From Gymnorhina tibicen (lineage: Eukaryota; Chordata; Aves; Passeriformes; Artamidae): a DNA stretch of 64,000 bases. This document shows positions 26,302 to 39,759 of the stretch, in pieces. The stretch spans positions 470,080-534,079 of the forward strand of contig VXAZ01008028.1 of the NCBI GenBank assembly GCA_013399875.1. Reading direction: 5' to 3'. A model generated the notes under the pieces. The model saw only the letters and a program-made list of their open reading frames with translations. It had not been told where the DNA came from and did not search any database. The stretch's first letter is position 1, and every line of letters begins with the position of its first letter. Position numbers and translations under genes: made by a program.

Positions 26302-28334
26302 CCCTCCCCTTGGGACAATGGTAGATCCTGCAGCACACACTGAGTCCGTGAACCACAGACTCTGTTCTGCATTTGCAGGAATTTTCCTTTAACTATTGAA
26401 TTTAATTTCATAACCTTCCTGGACCTCTGAAGAGGTGACAGCTTGCTCTGAGATTGGAAAGGGAATCAGCATTATTTGACAAGCCATTTGATGTATTTGC
26501 CTGTAATAACTCTGGCACTGCAACCTTCAGGGGGACAGAAAGCTGCCAGCCAGAGAAAGGAGACAAAGAACAGAGTTCTGTGACTACAAGCCAGTCTTTA
26601 ATAAAAAGCACCGGGAATTTTTATGAGGGGGAAAAAACAGACACATTTCTAAGCATGTTTTAAACTCTTCTCATCTGAAAAACAAAAAACTTTTGATTGT
26701 CAGATATACCTAGTGGTCAACATAAAAACTTGTAATAGTTTGAGCATAAAGTAGTCAAAAATCCCTGCACAGGAAGGTAATTGGAGTATCTGATATGCAG
26801 ATCAATAATTTTTAGCTGTTGGAGGCGTTTTGATTTCAAAATCACATAAAATTGGAGAAGAGTCTTAGAGAACTAGAGTTGTTTTATCCTGGCAATGCCA
26901 CATCACCACAAAAACCTCAAAGACTGTTTCTTATTTTTCCTTTTTACCCCTAATTTAAGTCTCAAGTAATTTCTTTTTTCTGCCCTCAGAAATCTTCTCA
27001 GAAAGGCCTCAGCCTGGCTCACTGTGCAAATATGAAGATGCCAGTGCAGAAATGTGGAAATCCTTCTAGAGCTCCATATATCCCACTGTCCAACACAGTA
27101 TTTTATCCTGAACGTAATCCTGGAACAATTGGGAAAACTAATTAAGCAATGAAGCGTATAAAGAAAAGTAAGCAACACAGCCCGATACAGTCATTATAAA
27201 AATCAGAATATTTTTGGATGTAATTTATTTACACATTTTCTACTCCATTCATCTGAAATGAAAATGTATTTCTCAAGTCACTGAAAGTATTTCTCCTTAA
27301 ATATGCAAATATATCTTCCAGAATTTCCCAGTCTTGAGTCCCACAAGCTGTACATAAACATTGAAACTCCAAATACCATAAACTTGTTAAAGGGCAAGTT
27401 TTTCCTCAATGCACTCTAGATGCATGGAAAATGTATCAATTATTTTCCACCTATTGAGACTTAAAATTCTTTATACTGGCTTGGCTGAAGACAAGTGTTA
27501 ATGCTGGGGAGAAATTCCTGAGCAGAGTTATCATAGGAAATATTAGGTATTCTTAGGAATATAAACTTTGATCAGTGTGGCAGTTCCTTAACTAGAAGAG
27601 TTTAGCTGCATATTTAAAGAAGGGTCATTTATTTCATTTCATTTAAATGGGTTTTAACAATGCCAGAATTTCAGTCGCATCTTCATATACCTGGGCTAAA
27701 AAGGGTAATAATCTCAAAAAAAAAAAAAAAAAGGAATTACAATGCTGCTGATTTTCAACTATAAGTAGCATCGATTCAAACTTTGACAGTACCCAAGATT
27801 GGCAAATTGGCAAATTTTTTGTTTGGCCCAAGTCCCTGTCTTGAAAAGTTTCCCAAGCAAAGCCACAGGCTTCCTTACACCTGCTCATAGAAGTCTGTCA
27901 CTTCTGGTGCTATTCATCAGGGTTAGTACTGGAGAACCAGAATATTTTCCTTAGGAATCTTACACAGGTAAAATTCTGGCTGGAGACAGCAGTTAAAACA
28001 TTAAGTAAGGCAAGAGAAACAGTTTCAAGAACTATTAATCAATATTAAATATTTAATCATTAATAAATAATTAATCTTATGTTTTTAAAAACACAGTCCC
28101 CTCCCTCAGATGTAGGCATGGCTGTGTTACTTCATGAAGTATTATTTCAACAAGAATGATGATGGACAAACTCTATAAAAGACTGAGTCAAGCTGAATGG
28201 CAGTAAAAGACCACATATAACACACCAGTTTTAACCCAGTCTCACAAAGAAATAATTTGTACCTAGCTTGCAGTAGAAATTATACAGAGAAATGCATTCA
28301 GAAGGAAACATTTGGGGAGATACTGGAGAAATTC
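26302..28334. other. Unique AT-rich intron with a 17-A run
   Basis: An A run lies at 27716-27732. Nothing else recognised. Confidence 0.5.
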
Positions 28335-28447
28335 AAAACTTTATCAGACATGGACCAGGAAAACCTGGACTATTTGGTCCTGCTCTGAGCAAAGGGCTTG
28401 AACTACAGGATCTCCGAAGGCCCTTCCAATCTCAACTATTCCATGAC
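28335..28447 (+). mobile_element. Old CR1 3' terminus
   Basis: 'ggtcctgctctgagcaaagg', 'gcttgaactacaggatctcc', 'gaaggcccttccaatctcaa', 'ctattccatga': sense CR1 end, diverged. Confidence 0.8.
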
Positions 28448-29189
28448 AGCAGTGAAGAATGAAGAATTAATCAAACTCATGCTATAAAGCCAAGTTTGAT
28501 GATTTGGGGATTTTTTTTGGAGTTGATATGACAAACACTGAGATCCAAAATGAGCTCTTTGGAAATGAGAACACTGATAATCCCATACAGAATCCAAAAT
28601 TGCTGAAAACTGGGTTTCAGGAGATATGCCCCACCTTTATGCTGTTGAGAGGACAGTGTTGAGATCTACTCAGGCATTCATGGTAGATTTCTCTCTTATA
28701 CATGAAAAGAAGCCACCAGCATCGAATTTTCTGGAGTCCTTGGTTTCCAAAGCCAGGATCTGACCTGGTTTCACAGCCCTGTGTTGTCCCTCTGCTCTTA
28801 GGTTTGCCTAGAGACACATGATTCAGAGTAGACTGCTATATTTAGAAGCAATCTTTTGTTCTTTCATGACATGGCTGTCATAGAAGTGCTCACATCAGTG
28901 TTTATCCTTGCACTGACAAAATCCTGAAGGAAATTAAAATAAAACATTAGATGAGGTGGAGCTCTGGTTATCTTTTCTCGCTAAGGCATTTAATGAACCA
29001 ATACAAAAACACCGAAACAAAACACCAAGACCTTTTTCTTTTTATTAGACCACAGAGGAAGAGCAATATTATTTGTAACTATTATTCCTCCTTACTCAGT
29101 GAATGGTTTCAGTAAAATTCATCATTCATTAAAAATGATTCATCTCCCTTGGCCTTTATTCACTGCTTCATGTTTCTAATGAACTTAAT

Positions 29190-29460
29190 GTAGCAAGTGA
29201 TGTAATCAGACAAAAGCATGGTAAGAGCTCTCTGCCACTATAGGCACAATCATATTTAATTAAGAATTTATCATTAGCTGAAGGTATTAGTTAACTATTA
29301 CAGCCCTGCTGTATTGTCTAGCTCAGAGAAGCAGCTTCGTCATTAACAAACAAGTGCTTGGATCTAATTGCTGCCTCTTTAATCAGCTTGGTGCATTAGT
29401 ACCTCATTAAATGGGCCTCACAGAACAAAATTATTGCTTTGATACCACTGGAAAGGATTA
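29190..29460. other. Candidate conserved non-coding block
   Basis: Repeat-free stretch dense in TAAT/ATTA cores ('atttaattaagaatttatca', 'ctttaatcagcttggtgcat', 'acctcattaaatgggcctca'). It resembles homeodomain-bound intronic enhancers, on sequence character only. Confidence 0.3.
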
Positions 29461-31053
29461 ACAAAACTATAATAAATTCTTGGAGGCTTTATCCAGCCTC
29501 CATTCACACAGGACTAGGTATAAATACCCTTTAATTACTACCTGGAAACAGTAAGTGGAATTACACTCCAACCAATAAAGCCTGGATAAAAGTTTCAATC
29601 TGGAACCAGTATTTCTCAGTGAACGGCACACTCCCCTGTGCAGACAGCTGTTAAAACAGCTCGGGGATTGAAGGGTAACATCCAGCACGCACTAATTTTG
29701 TTTGCTATTTCTACAGACATTTTACATTCATATTTCACTTTGATTCCATATATCTAGGCTGACAGCAGTCCTTTCTTCTCTAGGCATTACACTGTGGACT
29801 AAAAGAAATGTAATAACCACTAATTTTGTGTTTGCTTGGGGTTTTTTTCCTGGGTAGGTTTTCTTTTCCTTTTTCTTTAATTTTGTATTGGATAAATTAA
29901 CATCCTGGATCTTCTTGCTTTGTTCCCTTCCTTTCATGAATATTGGTTTTATAACTTCATAGATCAGCACGGGATTACCATGGATACAGGAGATCTGTTG
30001 AAAATCACATCTGTCTGTCTGTTTTTAAGTGGGCACTACTACCTTGTAAGTAGAGGGTCCCTAAAATGTTTCTTTTTCCGTACCTAGAAAAAAAAAGTTG
30101 CCTAATATTAAACAAGCAATGTGAGGCATTCAGGAGATGTTTACTTTGTTTTCATCATATTCATCTGAATATCAGCAGGAAAAAAATTCCAACCCTACCT
30201 GCACTCAATCCTTCAAAAAATTTTGACTTAAGAGATTCAGTGAGCCAGAGTTTGCATCTTTATGTGCAGGAAATTATTAGGTCCTACAAATTGGCAGGAC
30301 GGAAAAAGAGATGTAAAGTAATCTCAACCTGCTTTGAGGACAATTTTCAGTAAATAAATTGTGTGAGATAATGCTTTGGGAACAAAAAAAATCAAGCTGA
30401 AGGAATGTCTGCTATAAAAGTGATTTTGTCTGAATAACAATACTTAAAAAATAAGTCTCTTTCAGAGATTAACTGATTTTTCACTGGAGATTAGGTCAGA
30501 AATACAAGTGCAATAAAGCATTATTTCAGTTTTTTCTAACACTGTAATGAGCAATTTGATCCATTATTGCCATCTTGAAAAAGGGAATTAGAGTACTTCA
30601 TATTTAAAAGAGATGCTTATAAGTAGCTTCTTTTTAAACAATAAGGTAGACAGGCTTGTTTTCCTTTCACCTCCAAGAGACAATCATTCCAATGTGATGG
30701 AAAATTACTTTGTATTCTTAAGAAAAATCTGCTAAAAATGTAGAAATTTCAGATTTCCTTGCAAAAACAATCTTTTGTTTCCAGTTTATGCTCATGTAAT
30801 CACTGTCAAAAAGATGGAATTCAAGTTATATGTAAGACAAAAGAAACAAGACAGCCCTCAGCAAGACATGAAATTCAAGAAAATATCCAACAGTAAATAA
30901 AACAGGATGTCAAAGGTCTGTCCATGGAGATCACAGCAGCATTTACTGGGATTACCTGTAGTAAATGCACATTATCAGTGCAAGGTGAGCACTGCTGCTC
31001 TGGAGGGGGCAGCGAGTTGCAGATTCACCCGGGTAACAGGGCCGTGTGTACTG
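29461..31053. other. Unique AT-rich intron, nothing recognised
   Basis: A short (CTGT)3 lies near 30011-30022. No exon recognised. Confidence 0.5.
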
Positions 31054-31255
31054 GGAATCAGGGAATCCCACAATGGTTTGGGTTGGAAGGGACCTTAAAG
31101 CTCATCCAGATCCACCCCCTGCCATGGGCAGGGACACCTTCCACTGTCCCAGGTGGCTCCAAGCCCTGTCCAACCTGGCCTTGGACACTTGCAGGGATGG
31201 GGCAGCCACAGGCTCCCTGGCTGAACTGCTCAGGAGAAATTTCCTTTAGAGCCTG
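31054..31255 (-). mobile_element. CR1 LINE 3' end, little diverged
   Basis: 'ggaatcagggaatcccacaa', 'tggtttgggttggaaggga', 'ccccctgccatgggcaggga', 'cttccactgtcccaggtggc', 'gggatggggcagccacaggc'. Antisense copy close to the young passerine CR1 tail consensus; truncated after about 200 bp. Confidence 0.95.
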
Positions 31256-33235
31256 TGCAGCACCTGTACCAGTCCCACCAGGGAGAATCTGTGCCTCGCT
31301 GAGCACAACCACAATTTGATCCCGAGTTAAAGAGCGCTGTTCTCTCTCCCCACATCAAATCCTGCAGGATCCTGAAGAGTGTTCTGTCTTATGGCAATCA
31401 CCTTAATTATCCATAATTAATACCTGTAGATGGCTCATGTGATGCCAAACTTCCTTCTTTTTGCCCCCTCTTCTTTTTTTGAGAAGTGTGTTCTCTGCCA
31501 GGGTGGTAACCGTTTTTATTCTGCTTGCTTATTTTTACAAACAGCAGAAAGTTTTCCACTTTTTAATACATAATTCATATTATAATAATTACATTATTGT
31601 TAATATTATCTTTCTTTAATATATTCACAAAGCCATGTGTTTTTTCAGAATATGGCAGGAATTAAAACACAAGAAAACAGCAAAATTTTTTGGACAGTTA
31701 GGCTGAATTCAAAAATCTCTCAGAATAAAAAAAATTCTTATGGCACAAGAAAGCAAATTTTCTTAAATATAAAACCCCAAGCATTTGAAAATTAGACAAA
31801 ATTTTCCTTGTTACCCATTTTGGAGATTTAGAAACTTAGTCTCCTAGTCAATTTTTCTGCTGAACTTGATTAGAACAACTTTTCCTCCTTCTTGAATTCA
31901 GCAGTTTAAGATTGAAAAGGAAGCTATTTTGTGCAACTTTTCATACATTTCAAAGATAATGAATACAACAAGCTTTTTTAATTAAAGCTTTCAAATTAAA
32001 CCACAGGTTTAATGAAGGCGTTCTTAATTAAAAACATGGCAGTTTGTGTCTCCCACTAAAATAAAAGGAATAAAAGTAAAACTTTGAAGTAAGTGTTGAA
32101 TATTGTTCTGATGTGTAGCAACAGTTTTAGGCCTTCACCAGTGCTGCATAAAGCCTTGAATTTTCCATTTCACCTGTCAGACTCTCTTTTTTTTTTCCCA
32201 AATCCTCTCTAATCTCCACTCCTTTGCTGTTTAAGCAGTGCTTTTCCAGACGTAGATTTTTATTTTGTTATTTAATAACTATGGAAGCATTAACTTGTGT
32301 ATATCTTAAGAACACTGATCTCTGCCCGTCTGAATATTGGCATTTAAAGCCATGACGCTGCAGTTTATTGATTTTCAGCATTCAGTGGATGTTGTCACTA
32401 AGTACAAACAATTTACATGGCCCATCACACTTTTAAAAATAAATATGGTGAAACCAGCATTTTATATCTTGTTCTCAAATGTGCTATGTCTACATGTTTA
32501 CTTGGGCTTATGGTGTTTTTTGTGAAGTGTTCCCCCTGAAAAATATGTGCAGACCAGTATAAAATAAAATATATCACTTTTGTTACTAGTAAATGACAAA
32601 AAAACCCCTCAGAATCTTTCTGTTGTTGTCTCCTAAACAAGACATATCAGCTGCAGTATCTACTGACAAGTTAAACTTAAATCAAGAAATCTAAAAAGTT
32701 CCAAAAATAGCCTAAAAATGCCTATACAATGCCTTCTGTCTGTTTTGAAGACAGAAAAAGATTAAGGCAGCGAGGAATTGGGAGAAACAAGGAAAACAGG
32801 CACTGAATTCCCTGCCCACTTTATGCTTAGAGTTGCTCTTTCAGTCTATAATATCAGCCCAATTTTTCAGTAAGTGCTGCTGGTTACACTGACACAAAAA
32901 AGAAATGTGAAGAAACAGGATTTCTATTTAATTTGTATTTCACACAAACATGCAAATGTTTGATTATTCATTTCTTTTATCTTTGCCTGGCAGTGGGAAA
33001 TCCTTATCAGTAGAGAACAGCACCCAAATTACAGGGTGTCTTTGCCTCTTCCACAGCTCCATTCTATGGCAGTGAACTCCAAATCTTCCTTCTAATGACT
33101 GCAGAAGGCCAAGATTTCATCTACAAGCTGAATTGTAAAAAAGAATTGCGGGCTAAGATGGTCAGCAACACACAAGTCATTTTTCACGGATAGATTAAAA
33201 TTATATAAATGCAACATAAATATATCCACCCTCCC
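31256..33235. other. Unique AT-rich intron, nothing recognised
   Basis: No supportable feature. Confidence 0.5.
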
Positions 33236-33244
33236 GTCAGGGAG

Positions 33245-33337
33245 TTGTAGAGAGCAACAAGGTCCCCCTGAGCCTCTTTTTCTCCAGGCTAAGCCCCTCA
33301 GCTGCTCCTTATCAGACTTGTGCTCCAGACAGCTTAA
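33245..33337 (-). mobile_element. Internal CR1 fragment
   Basis: 'aaggtccccctgagcctctt', 'tttctccaggctaagcccct', 'cagctgctccttatcagact', 'tgtgctccagac' match the reverse strand of CR1 ORF2 3' sequence. Both ends are missing. Confidence 0.85.
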
Positions 33338-33489
33338 AATCGTAATTAAATTGATAGAAGGAGGGGAGAAAACAGCAAAATGGAACAAAGAAGGCTTTAA
33401 ATTGGAGAGACTTTAAGCCATTGCTGCCTGACTGATCAGGGGAAGTGGTCAAAGACACTGGGATGAGAATGATGTTGATAACAAATGGA

Positions 33490-33940
33490 TGTTTTAGTTC
33501 TCACTGAGCAGTGTTTGCACTGAGTCAAGGACGTTCCAGCTCCTCACACAGCCCTGCCAGAGCTGGCTGGGGGCACAAGAAGCGGGGAGGGGACCCAGCC
33601 AGGACAGGCTGACCCCAACTGTCCAAAGGGATATTCCAGACCCCAGGGCATCATGCTGAGCAGTAAAACCGGGGGCAGCTGACCAAGGCACTGCAATTGC
33701 TGCTCGGGGACTGGCTGGGCATCAACCAGCGTTGCTGAAATATCCCAGTGTGCATCACTGCTTTTGTACATTCTTTATCATCATTATTAGTATTAGTATT
33801 AGTATTTTCCCTTCTATTTTTGTCCCATTAAACTGACTTTATCTTAACCCGTGATTTTTAATTTTTTTTCTGATTCTCTCCCCCATCCCACTGGGGAGGA
33901 GTGAGCAAGCAGCTTTGGGGTGTTACAAACCACAACAACA
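33490..33940 (+). mobile_element. ERVL-type LTR, probably 5'-truncated
   Basis: Recognised as an avian ERVL-like LTR from 'tctcactgagcagtg', 'gccctgccagagctggctgg', 'ccaaagggatattcca', 'gcatcatgctgagcag', a (TATTAG) microsatellite at 33785-33806, then 'cccattaaactgacttta', 'ctctcccccatcccactggg' and the terminal 'aaaccacaaca'. No matching target duplication was found, so the left boundary is uncertain. No viral coding sequence lies beside it. Its family name should come from a repeat library. Confidence 0.8.
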
Positions 33941-36260
33941 TCCTATCCCTCTTGGGGTTCTCTAACTCCCTTTGGAGCACTGAGGAAAGGCAGCTTCTGG
34001 GACAAACACCTCACCTTGGACAGCAGAAGAGGACCAGACAGACAGGAAATGGCTCAGAGGTCCCTTTTATCATTCTCTTGCTCTGCCAAATCACTGATTA
34101 GCTATTTTCAGACAATAACAGAAGATTTTGTTGCCAAGGTGACCTCATTTCTGAGAACCCAGATCTCTTCCCGGGTGATTACATTTCCATGCTAGAGCCC
34201 TGAAGGAAAAAAAATCGTCAGTGCTTGTATTTATTTTAATCTCTGCACTCATCTCTAATTTTTAAAGCAGAAATTAGTTACACATTAAAAAACTTTAGTT
34301 AGTGGCTCATTAAAGACAAGCAGAATCTAAATGTCCCACTAAATTTAATGGGCAGGCAGATATTCCCAAACTTGTGTGGTATAAAGACAAGACTGTGAGC
34401 AACAGATCAGTCACGTCCTGCTGAATGTCACTTACACCCACCTGGGTGAAAGCACAGAACAAAGGAACAATTCCTCTGACTTCCCCACTTTCCAATTTAT
34501 CTATTAAGTAACATCATCATTATGCCTTCAACACTCATCTGAAGTGCTCAGCAGACTGGATAACAATTAGTGTCTTAACACAGAGTGAAAAGTATTGTAA
34601 ACATGCTGAGATCCGCACAAGGAAACTTGATTTTCCACAAAGCCCAAGGAAAAAAGAAGCAAACAGAGAATTTGAGATTTCTCTTACCACACTGAATATG
34701 GATTTAAAAGGTTCTTCCAGAATCTAGAGCACAATATTCATTTTATCTTTATGAGTATTTACAACGCTGTGAAACACTTGGTTTTTTAAGTAACGATTAA
34801 GAATTTAACACATACAGAAAAAGAAAGCAGAAGACTAAAATATGTTAACAAACAAGCAGATTGTGCTAGAAACTACTCCCAAACACACACACATTTTACT
34901 GAATTAAATTAGTCTCAATACACCAGTGAAAGGTACTTTCAAACCCCCCAAAACAGTTGGGTTCCCGGTTAGCAGACAAACTGCATGCAGGGAGGCTGGG
35001 ATCCAGGATCCTCTCTAACTTTTCCCCCTCCTGGCCACGTTTCAGTGGTGAGAGGCAGAGGGGAGCAATTAAATTCCAATTCTAACAATCAGCCACGTCC
35101 TCACCCTCCCAAAAAGAAAAGTGAGTGGAACAATGAAGCACAGGAGCCTCTACTTAGGGCCTGGACTAGGAAAAAAATTCCTTTTGGAATGAAAATAGAA
35201 GTTATGAACACAGAAAGTTCTTATTCCTAAGCATTATTTGAAAATCAATGTTCTATTCAAAAACATGGCTCCAGTTAAATCTTATCAGTGGGGCTTGTCA
35301 CACAGGACAAAAGCAGCACAACTGGATTATTTCTATCATACATCTCTGCACATATTTTAAAACGTGTTAATTCTTCTCATCCTTGCATGGAATGTGAGAC
35401 CTCTCAGAATCCCCAACAAGAAGATCAAGATTTCAGGATTCTTCTCTTCCTAAATGAACCTTTAAAACATTAATATTTAAATTATTAACTACCAGGAGTG
35501 TCTCCTTTATTAATTAAACACTTATTGGTAAAAAGTCCACAAATACTAACACCACAGTATAAAGTTACATTACTGTACTTTTCTCTATGAAACTAAAAAT
35601 GGTGACAGTCTAATGACATGCATGATGCCACAGTAAAATACCATTAAATTAGCTCCAGCAAAATATTTAAAATACTCAAATGTGAATTGTTTTCTTCACC
35701 AAAATGACACTCTTGCCAATGCCACCTAAGTATCACAGCCAGATATCCAGACTAGGTGGGGCTCTTTAAAAGCCCAGTAATTTTCAACGGGAATTCTGTT
35801 AAAAATCATTTTGAATTTTTTTAAGGGCTTATATCACAAAATTGAATAGGTAAAGAAAAGCCTATATCCTCATAAATCACATTTTCATCATCTGAACACA
35901 GTTTATGTGACACAAAATGTGTTTCAATTTGATTAACTGAAAACACAGCTCTCAAGTGCTGTCCCAGAATTCCAAGAACATTCATGACAAACAAGCAACA
36001 GAAATTTAAAGGTGAGTCCTTGACTCATAAATTAGCACAACGAGAAATGCAAATCACTGTTTTAGATATTTGCTAAACGAATACAGACACTGAGAAATCT
36101 GCAGCATTCACAGAGACTCTCCATTTATTCTCTAAAGCAAAGAGGCCCCTCATTAGTCTTTTACCTCATGAAAGACTTGCAGAACATCATTTCAGCCAGA
36201 ATATGCATAAGTCAACCTCGCTATTGGAAATGAGAACTGGCAAAGATTTTATCTGCAACT
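33941..36260. other. Unique intron, nothing recognised
   Basis: No supportable exon or repeat. Confidence 0.5.
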
Positions 36261-36264
36261 GTCC

Positions 36265-36490
36265 CGAAGTTATAATGACACAGCTAACAGAAGTTAATAA
36301 CATGTTACTTTCTTGGCTTGTGGCCTTCAAGCTTCAAATTTAGCTAATTTATTTGCAAACTGCAATCCTGTATTTGGGCAGGAACACAGATCTATTGTTA
36401 CCGTAGAAGTAATTACAAACTGACAGGGAAAGTTTGCAAGTGTGCTTGGGCCTCATTTACACATTATTTTGTCTCCTAACATGCAAAAGC
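36265..36490. other. Candidate conserved non-coding block
   Basis: Repeat-free; contains 'aatttagctaatttatttgc', 'attgttaccgtagaagtaat' and 'cctcatttacacatta'. Forkhead- and homeodomain-like cores are present. Conservation is not testable here. Confidence 0.25.
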
Positions 36491-37525
36491 AAACTTATTC
36501 TGAAAAGAAGTGACAGAAGAAATGTAACTCAGGCTAAAGAAAGCCCAAAAATCTAAAAAATCTAATCTAAAAAAAAACCTTAGAAAGGTCTAATAAGCAC
36601 TTTACAAATGAATTTTTTATTGCATATTTCCACCATTTTTGTTCTTTTCCTCTGTAAATGATTTAAAATAGAAAAATAAATTCCCAGGTAGGTGATGAAT
36701 GCAAGTGGAGGCGAATGTAAGACCATTAAGCTCCAATGTAAATTCTACTCATGTTAACTTTGAGTTAACATATCATAAATATTAATTCCCAATTTCTCAA
36801 CAGTACATTTTAATTACTGGTATCCTACAAAAAGATTCAAATAAATTTTTGAGGAGCAGAGAATACAGTAATGAGCTACCACATTTAGTTCTAACTGGAA
36901 ATTCCTGATTGGCTTTAGCAATTTAAATCTCTCTGATAAAATACATACAGTCATCATATGGAAAAAGAGTAATTTAGTTTGGCAAAGTAAATCATGATTT
37001 TCAAGTGAAAACCACAGAAAGAGGATATTTTATTATTTTTTTTCTGAATCATATGTGTAGTATCCTGAAAAATACTGTGCTTGTAGAATTTGGGGCTCTC
37101 ACAAAGAACCAATGCACATTTTGTCATTATTGAATTTACTTCAGGAAGTTCTAAAACACAGCTTACAGCCAGGGTAGTAAAGACCATTTGTAATGTTCCT
37201 AATTTCAGAAAAAAAGCAAGATACTGACACTGTGGCCCTTCTCCATCCTATTAAGCAGCAAAACTTACCCAACTTTTAGCTTAAAAATTTGCACAGGCAT
37301 AGGGGGATTGATTCGGAATTATGCATTCCTTCATACCATCCTTCTACAGGAAATCATTATCATTTTTAACTGATACTCTATTTTCCTGTTTCTTCACCAC
37401 CTGACAGGAGTATCAGTTCTATCCCACTCTGCGAAATGCCAGGAATACAAACTTCTGTCAGCTGGAAATGGACAGGAGCTTGGGATGTCAAACGGGCCGT
37501 CACTGTGCCCAAACTCTCTTAAATA
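36491..37525. other. Unique AT-rich intron, nothing recognised
   Basis: No supportable feature. Confidence 0.5.
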
Positions 37526-37775
37526 TCATAGAATCATAAAATAACTCAAGTCTGGAAAGGACTTCAGAGGTCACCAAGTCCAATCATCTGCTCCAAGCAG
37601 GGTCAGCTGCAAGGTCAAAGCAGAGCTCAGAGCTTTTTCCAGGCAGGTCTTGAAAAGCTCCACAGATGGCGATTGAACCTGTTCCAATGCCCAACTCTGC
37701 TCTTGGAGGAAAACTGATAATCTTGTTAAATGCTCAATCCCTTCACTACAGGGAAGTTTCCCATATTACCTTAGA
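37526..37775 (-). mobile_element. CR1 LINE 3' end, older CR1-Y-like subfamily
   Basis: 'atcatagaatcataaaataa', 'tctggaaaggacttcagagg', 'tcaccaagtccaatcatctg', 'ctccaagcagggtcagctgc', 'gctttttccaggcaggtctt'. Antisense copy of an older CR1 subfamily, distinct from the copy 350 bp further right. Confidence 0.88.
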
Positions 37776-38121
37776 CTTCCCTGCTAAGAGTTCCCTGAAG
37801 TTACAAGTGCTCGTTAGGAACTCAGGAAGGAAACCACCAACTGCAAGATGAACCCTTCTCACAGATATAGAGACTTGCTTGGGGGCTGTCCTGCATCCTC
37901 TTCTTCCATTTCATGAGTGAAGTCCAAAGCACTTTTAGCCACAAAAGCTCCTTTCGTCAGGACAACAAGGAATGTAATGTTTATGTCAAGTAAACTCACA
38001 CGTCCTTCAGACAGCCTGGTACAACGACAACAATGCTGAAAACCAGATACAGATTTCCACACCCTCACCATCCCCCAATGCTTTCTATCCATAGAAAAGT
38101 ATTTTAGAAGAACTTGCTGAA

Positions 38122-38345
38122 AATCACAGAATCCCAGAATTTGGGTTAGAAGGGACCTTAAGAATGATGCAGTCCCACCCCCTGCCATGGGCAGGGACAC
38201 CTCCCACTAGCCCAGGTTGCTCCAAGCCCCTTCCAACCTGGCCTTGGACACTTCCAGGGATCCTGGGGCAGCCACAGCTTCTCTGGGCAACCCGTGCCAG
38301 AGCCTCACCACTGTCACAGGAAAGAATGTCTTTCCTCTCCAGCCT
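38122..38345 (-). mobile_element. CR1 LINE 3' end
   Basis: 'atcacagaatcccagaattt', 'gggttagaagggacct', 'cccctgccatgggcaggga', 'cccactagcccaggttgctc', 'gcctcaccactgtcacagga'. Antisense, moderately young. Confidence 0.95.
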
Positions 38346-39311
38346 TCCTGCAGGCCCCTTAGGTAGTGGAATTTTTTTTAATTTTAAAAAGGACAGGAAG
38401 AAACCATGTTTTCCCAGTAGACATGACCCACTTCTGTCACTTTATTTATTTAAGAACATAAATATACCAAGATAGGAAGAAATACTAGTTCTAGAAGCTG
38501 AAGAAAAACTGAAAATATTTAAAAGTCCCCCAAAAGCAAAAAATTGAGGATAGGGAGAAAATAACAAAAATTAAGAGCATCATAAAGCAAAACCAGATCA
38601 GTTTATAACTTGTTTCAAATATGTTTTTCACCATCCCCCTCAGAGAAATGGGATCACAGGTGCCAGACACACTTTAATATCATAAAGTGACAGGTGAAGG
38701 TTGCATTTCATATCCCAGAGTCAGGCTCCTTCTGCTCTCTTCCAGCTGAGGTCTTCATGCATTATGTTCCAGGTAAATCTTGTCAGTTATGTGTCAGGAA
38801 ATTTGGAAAGGAGACAGGGAAATGAAAATCACTCCAGTAAGAGTAATACAGACATCAAGATCAAAATGAAAATGGTAAGAATTGTTCTGAATTCTTAATA
38901 ACTCCTTCGAAAAGGTCATTTAGCAGCTCTGACTTTAGGTCCTTCTTCCAAAAAGAAGAAATGAATGAACTAAAATGGGTAAATTTTAGTACTTTATTTT
39001 ATCAAAACTTACTCAATTAGCTAAAATACCATGAAAAGCTGGGAAAAAATGCTGAGAACCTGAAGCGAAGAATTGGGCACTGTAGCCATCCATATATTTG
39101 GTGTGAAGTGCAACCCTTTAGTAATCCAGGAGTAAGTATTCCATCTGCAGTAGGCTATGACAAACCCACAAAGGATGGAAGTTTCTCCCTTTGGATTCAC
39201 AAAATCCAGCTACAGCAATCCTTAGAAAAATGCCACTAATCCAGTGAGCCATAATTAATACCTTTGCAAAAGCCTTTGGTATCAGCAAAACAATGAAAGC
39301 AAAATGTGCAA
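38346..39311. other. Unique AT-rich intron, nothing recognised
   Basis: No supportable feature. Confidence 0.5.
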
Positions 39312-39317
39312 CTCAAG
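39312..39317 (+). repeat. Left target site duplication CTCAAG
   Basis: Six bases immediately before the TGTGG start of the LTR, identical to 39931-39936. Confidence 0.9.
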
Positions 39318-39687
39318 TGTGGAGGCCAGGGAGCCTGACAAGGAAGGAGCCCCAAAAGCCCCCTGGAAGGATGAACCCTAGGGTACTCCTAGGTTAGGGT
39401 GAAGAGAAAGATCTCTCCCAAGAGGCCTTGTGTTAAATATGTTGATTATGCTAATGTACCCCAGTTTTGTTTCCCTGATTGGCCGTTGGCCTCCCCACCC
39501 CTTTCTACCCTATATGTCCCTTGTGCCAGAAGGTTTTCCCTTCCCCGCTTTCCCACTGGCCCTTGTTCCTTAACCACCCCCTCAGTGTTTCCCTATTGGT
39601 TCCCTTACCCTAGCCCCGCCTAGGTACTGCCCCTCTGCCCTCAGATCATTGGCCCTCCGATGCTGTCTCTGCCCCTATCCCGCCCCG

Positions 39688-39694
39688 TATAAAA
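39688..39694 (+). promoter_or_regulatory. TATA box of the solo LTR
   Basis: TATAAAA in a GC-rich setting, about 60 nt ahead of the AATAAA, with CCAAT boxes upstream: the standard order of a retroviral LTR promoter. Confidence 0.75.
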
Positions 39695-39753
39695 CCCTGG
39701 ACCTTTCTGTATTCCCCACCTTTGGGCCTGGACCCCTTTACGTGCATGGTCAC

Positions 39754-39759
39754 AATAAA
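39754..39759 (+). terminator. Polyadenylation signal of the solo LTR
   Basis: AATAAA within 'cacaataaacc', followed by U5 sequence. Confidence 0.75.

Noticed and set aside
25928..26356. 142- and 107-codon frames on the minus strand
   Set aside because: Antisense to the CR1 at 25928-26301.
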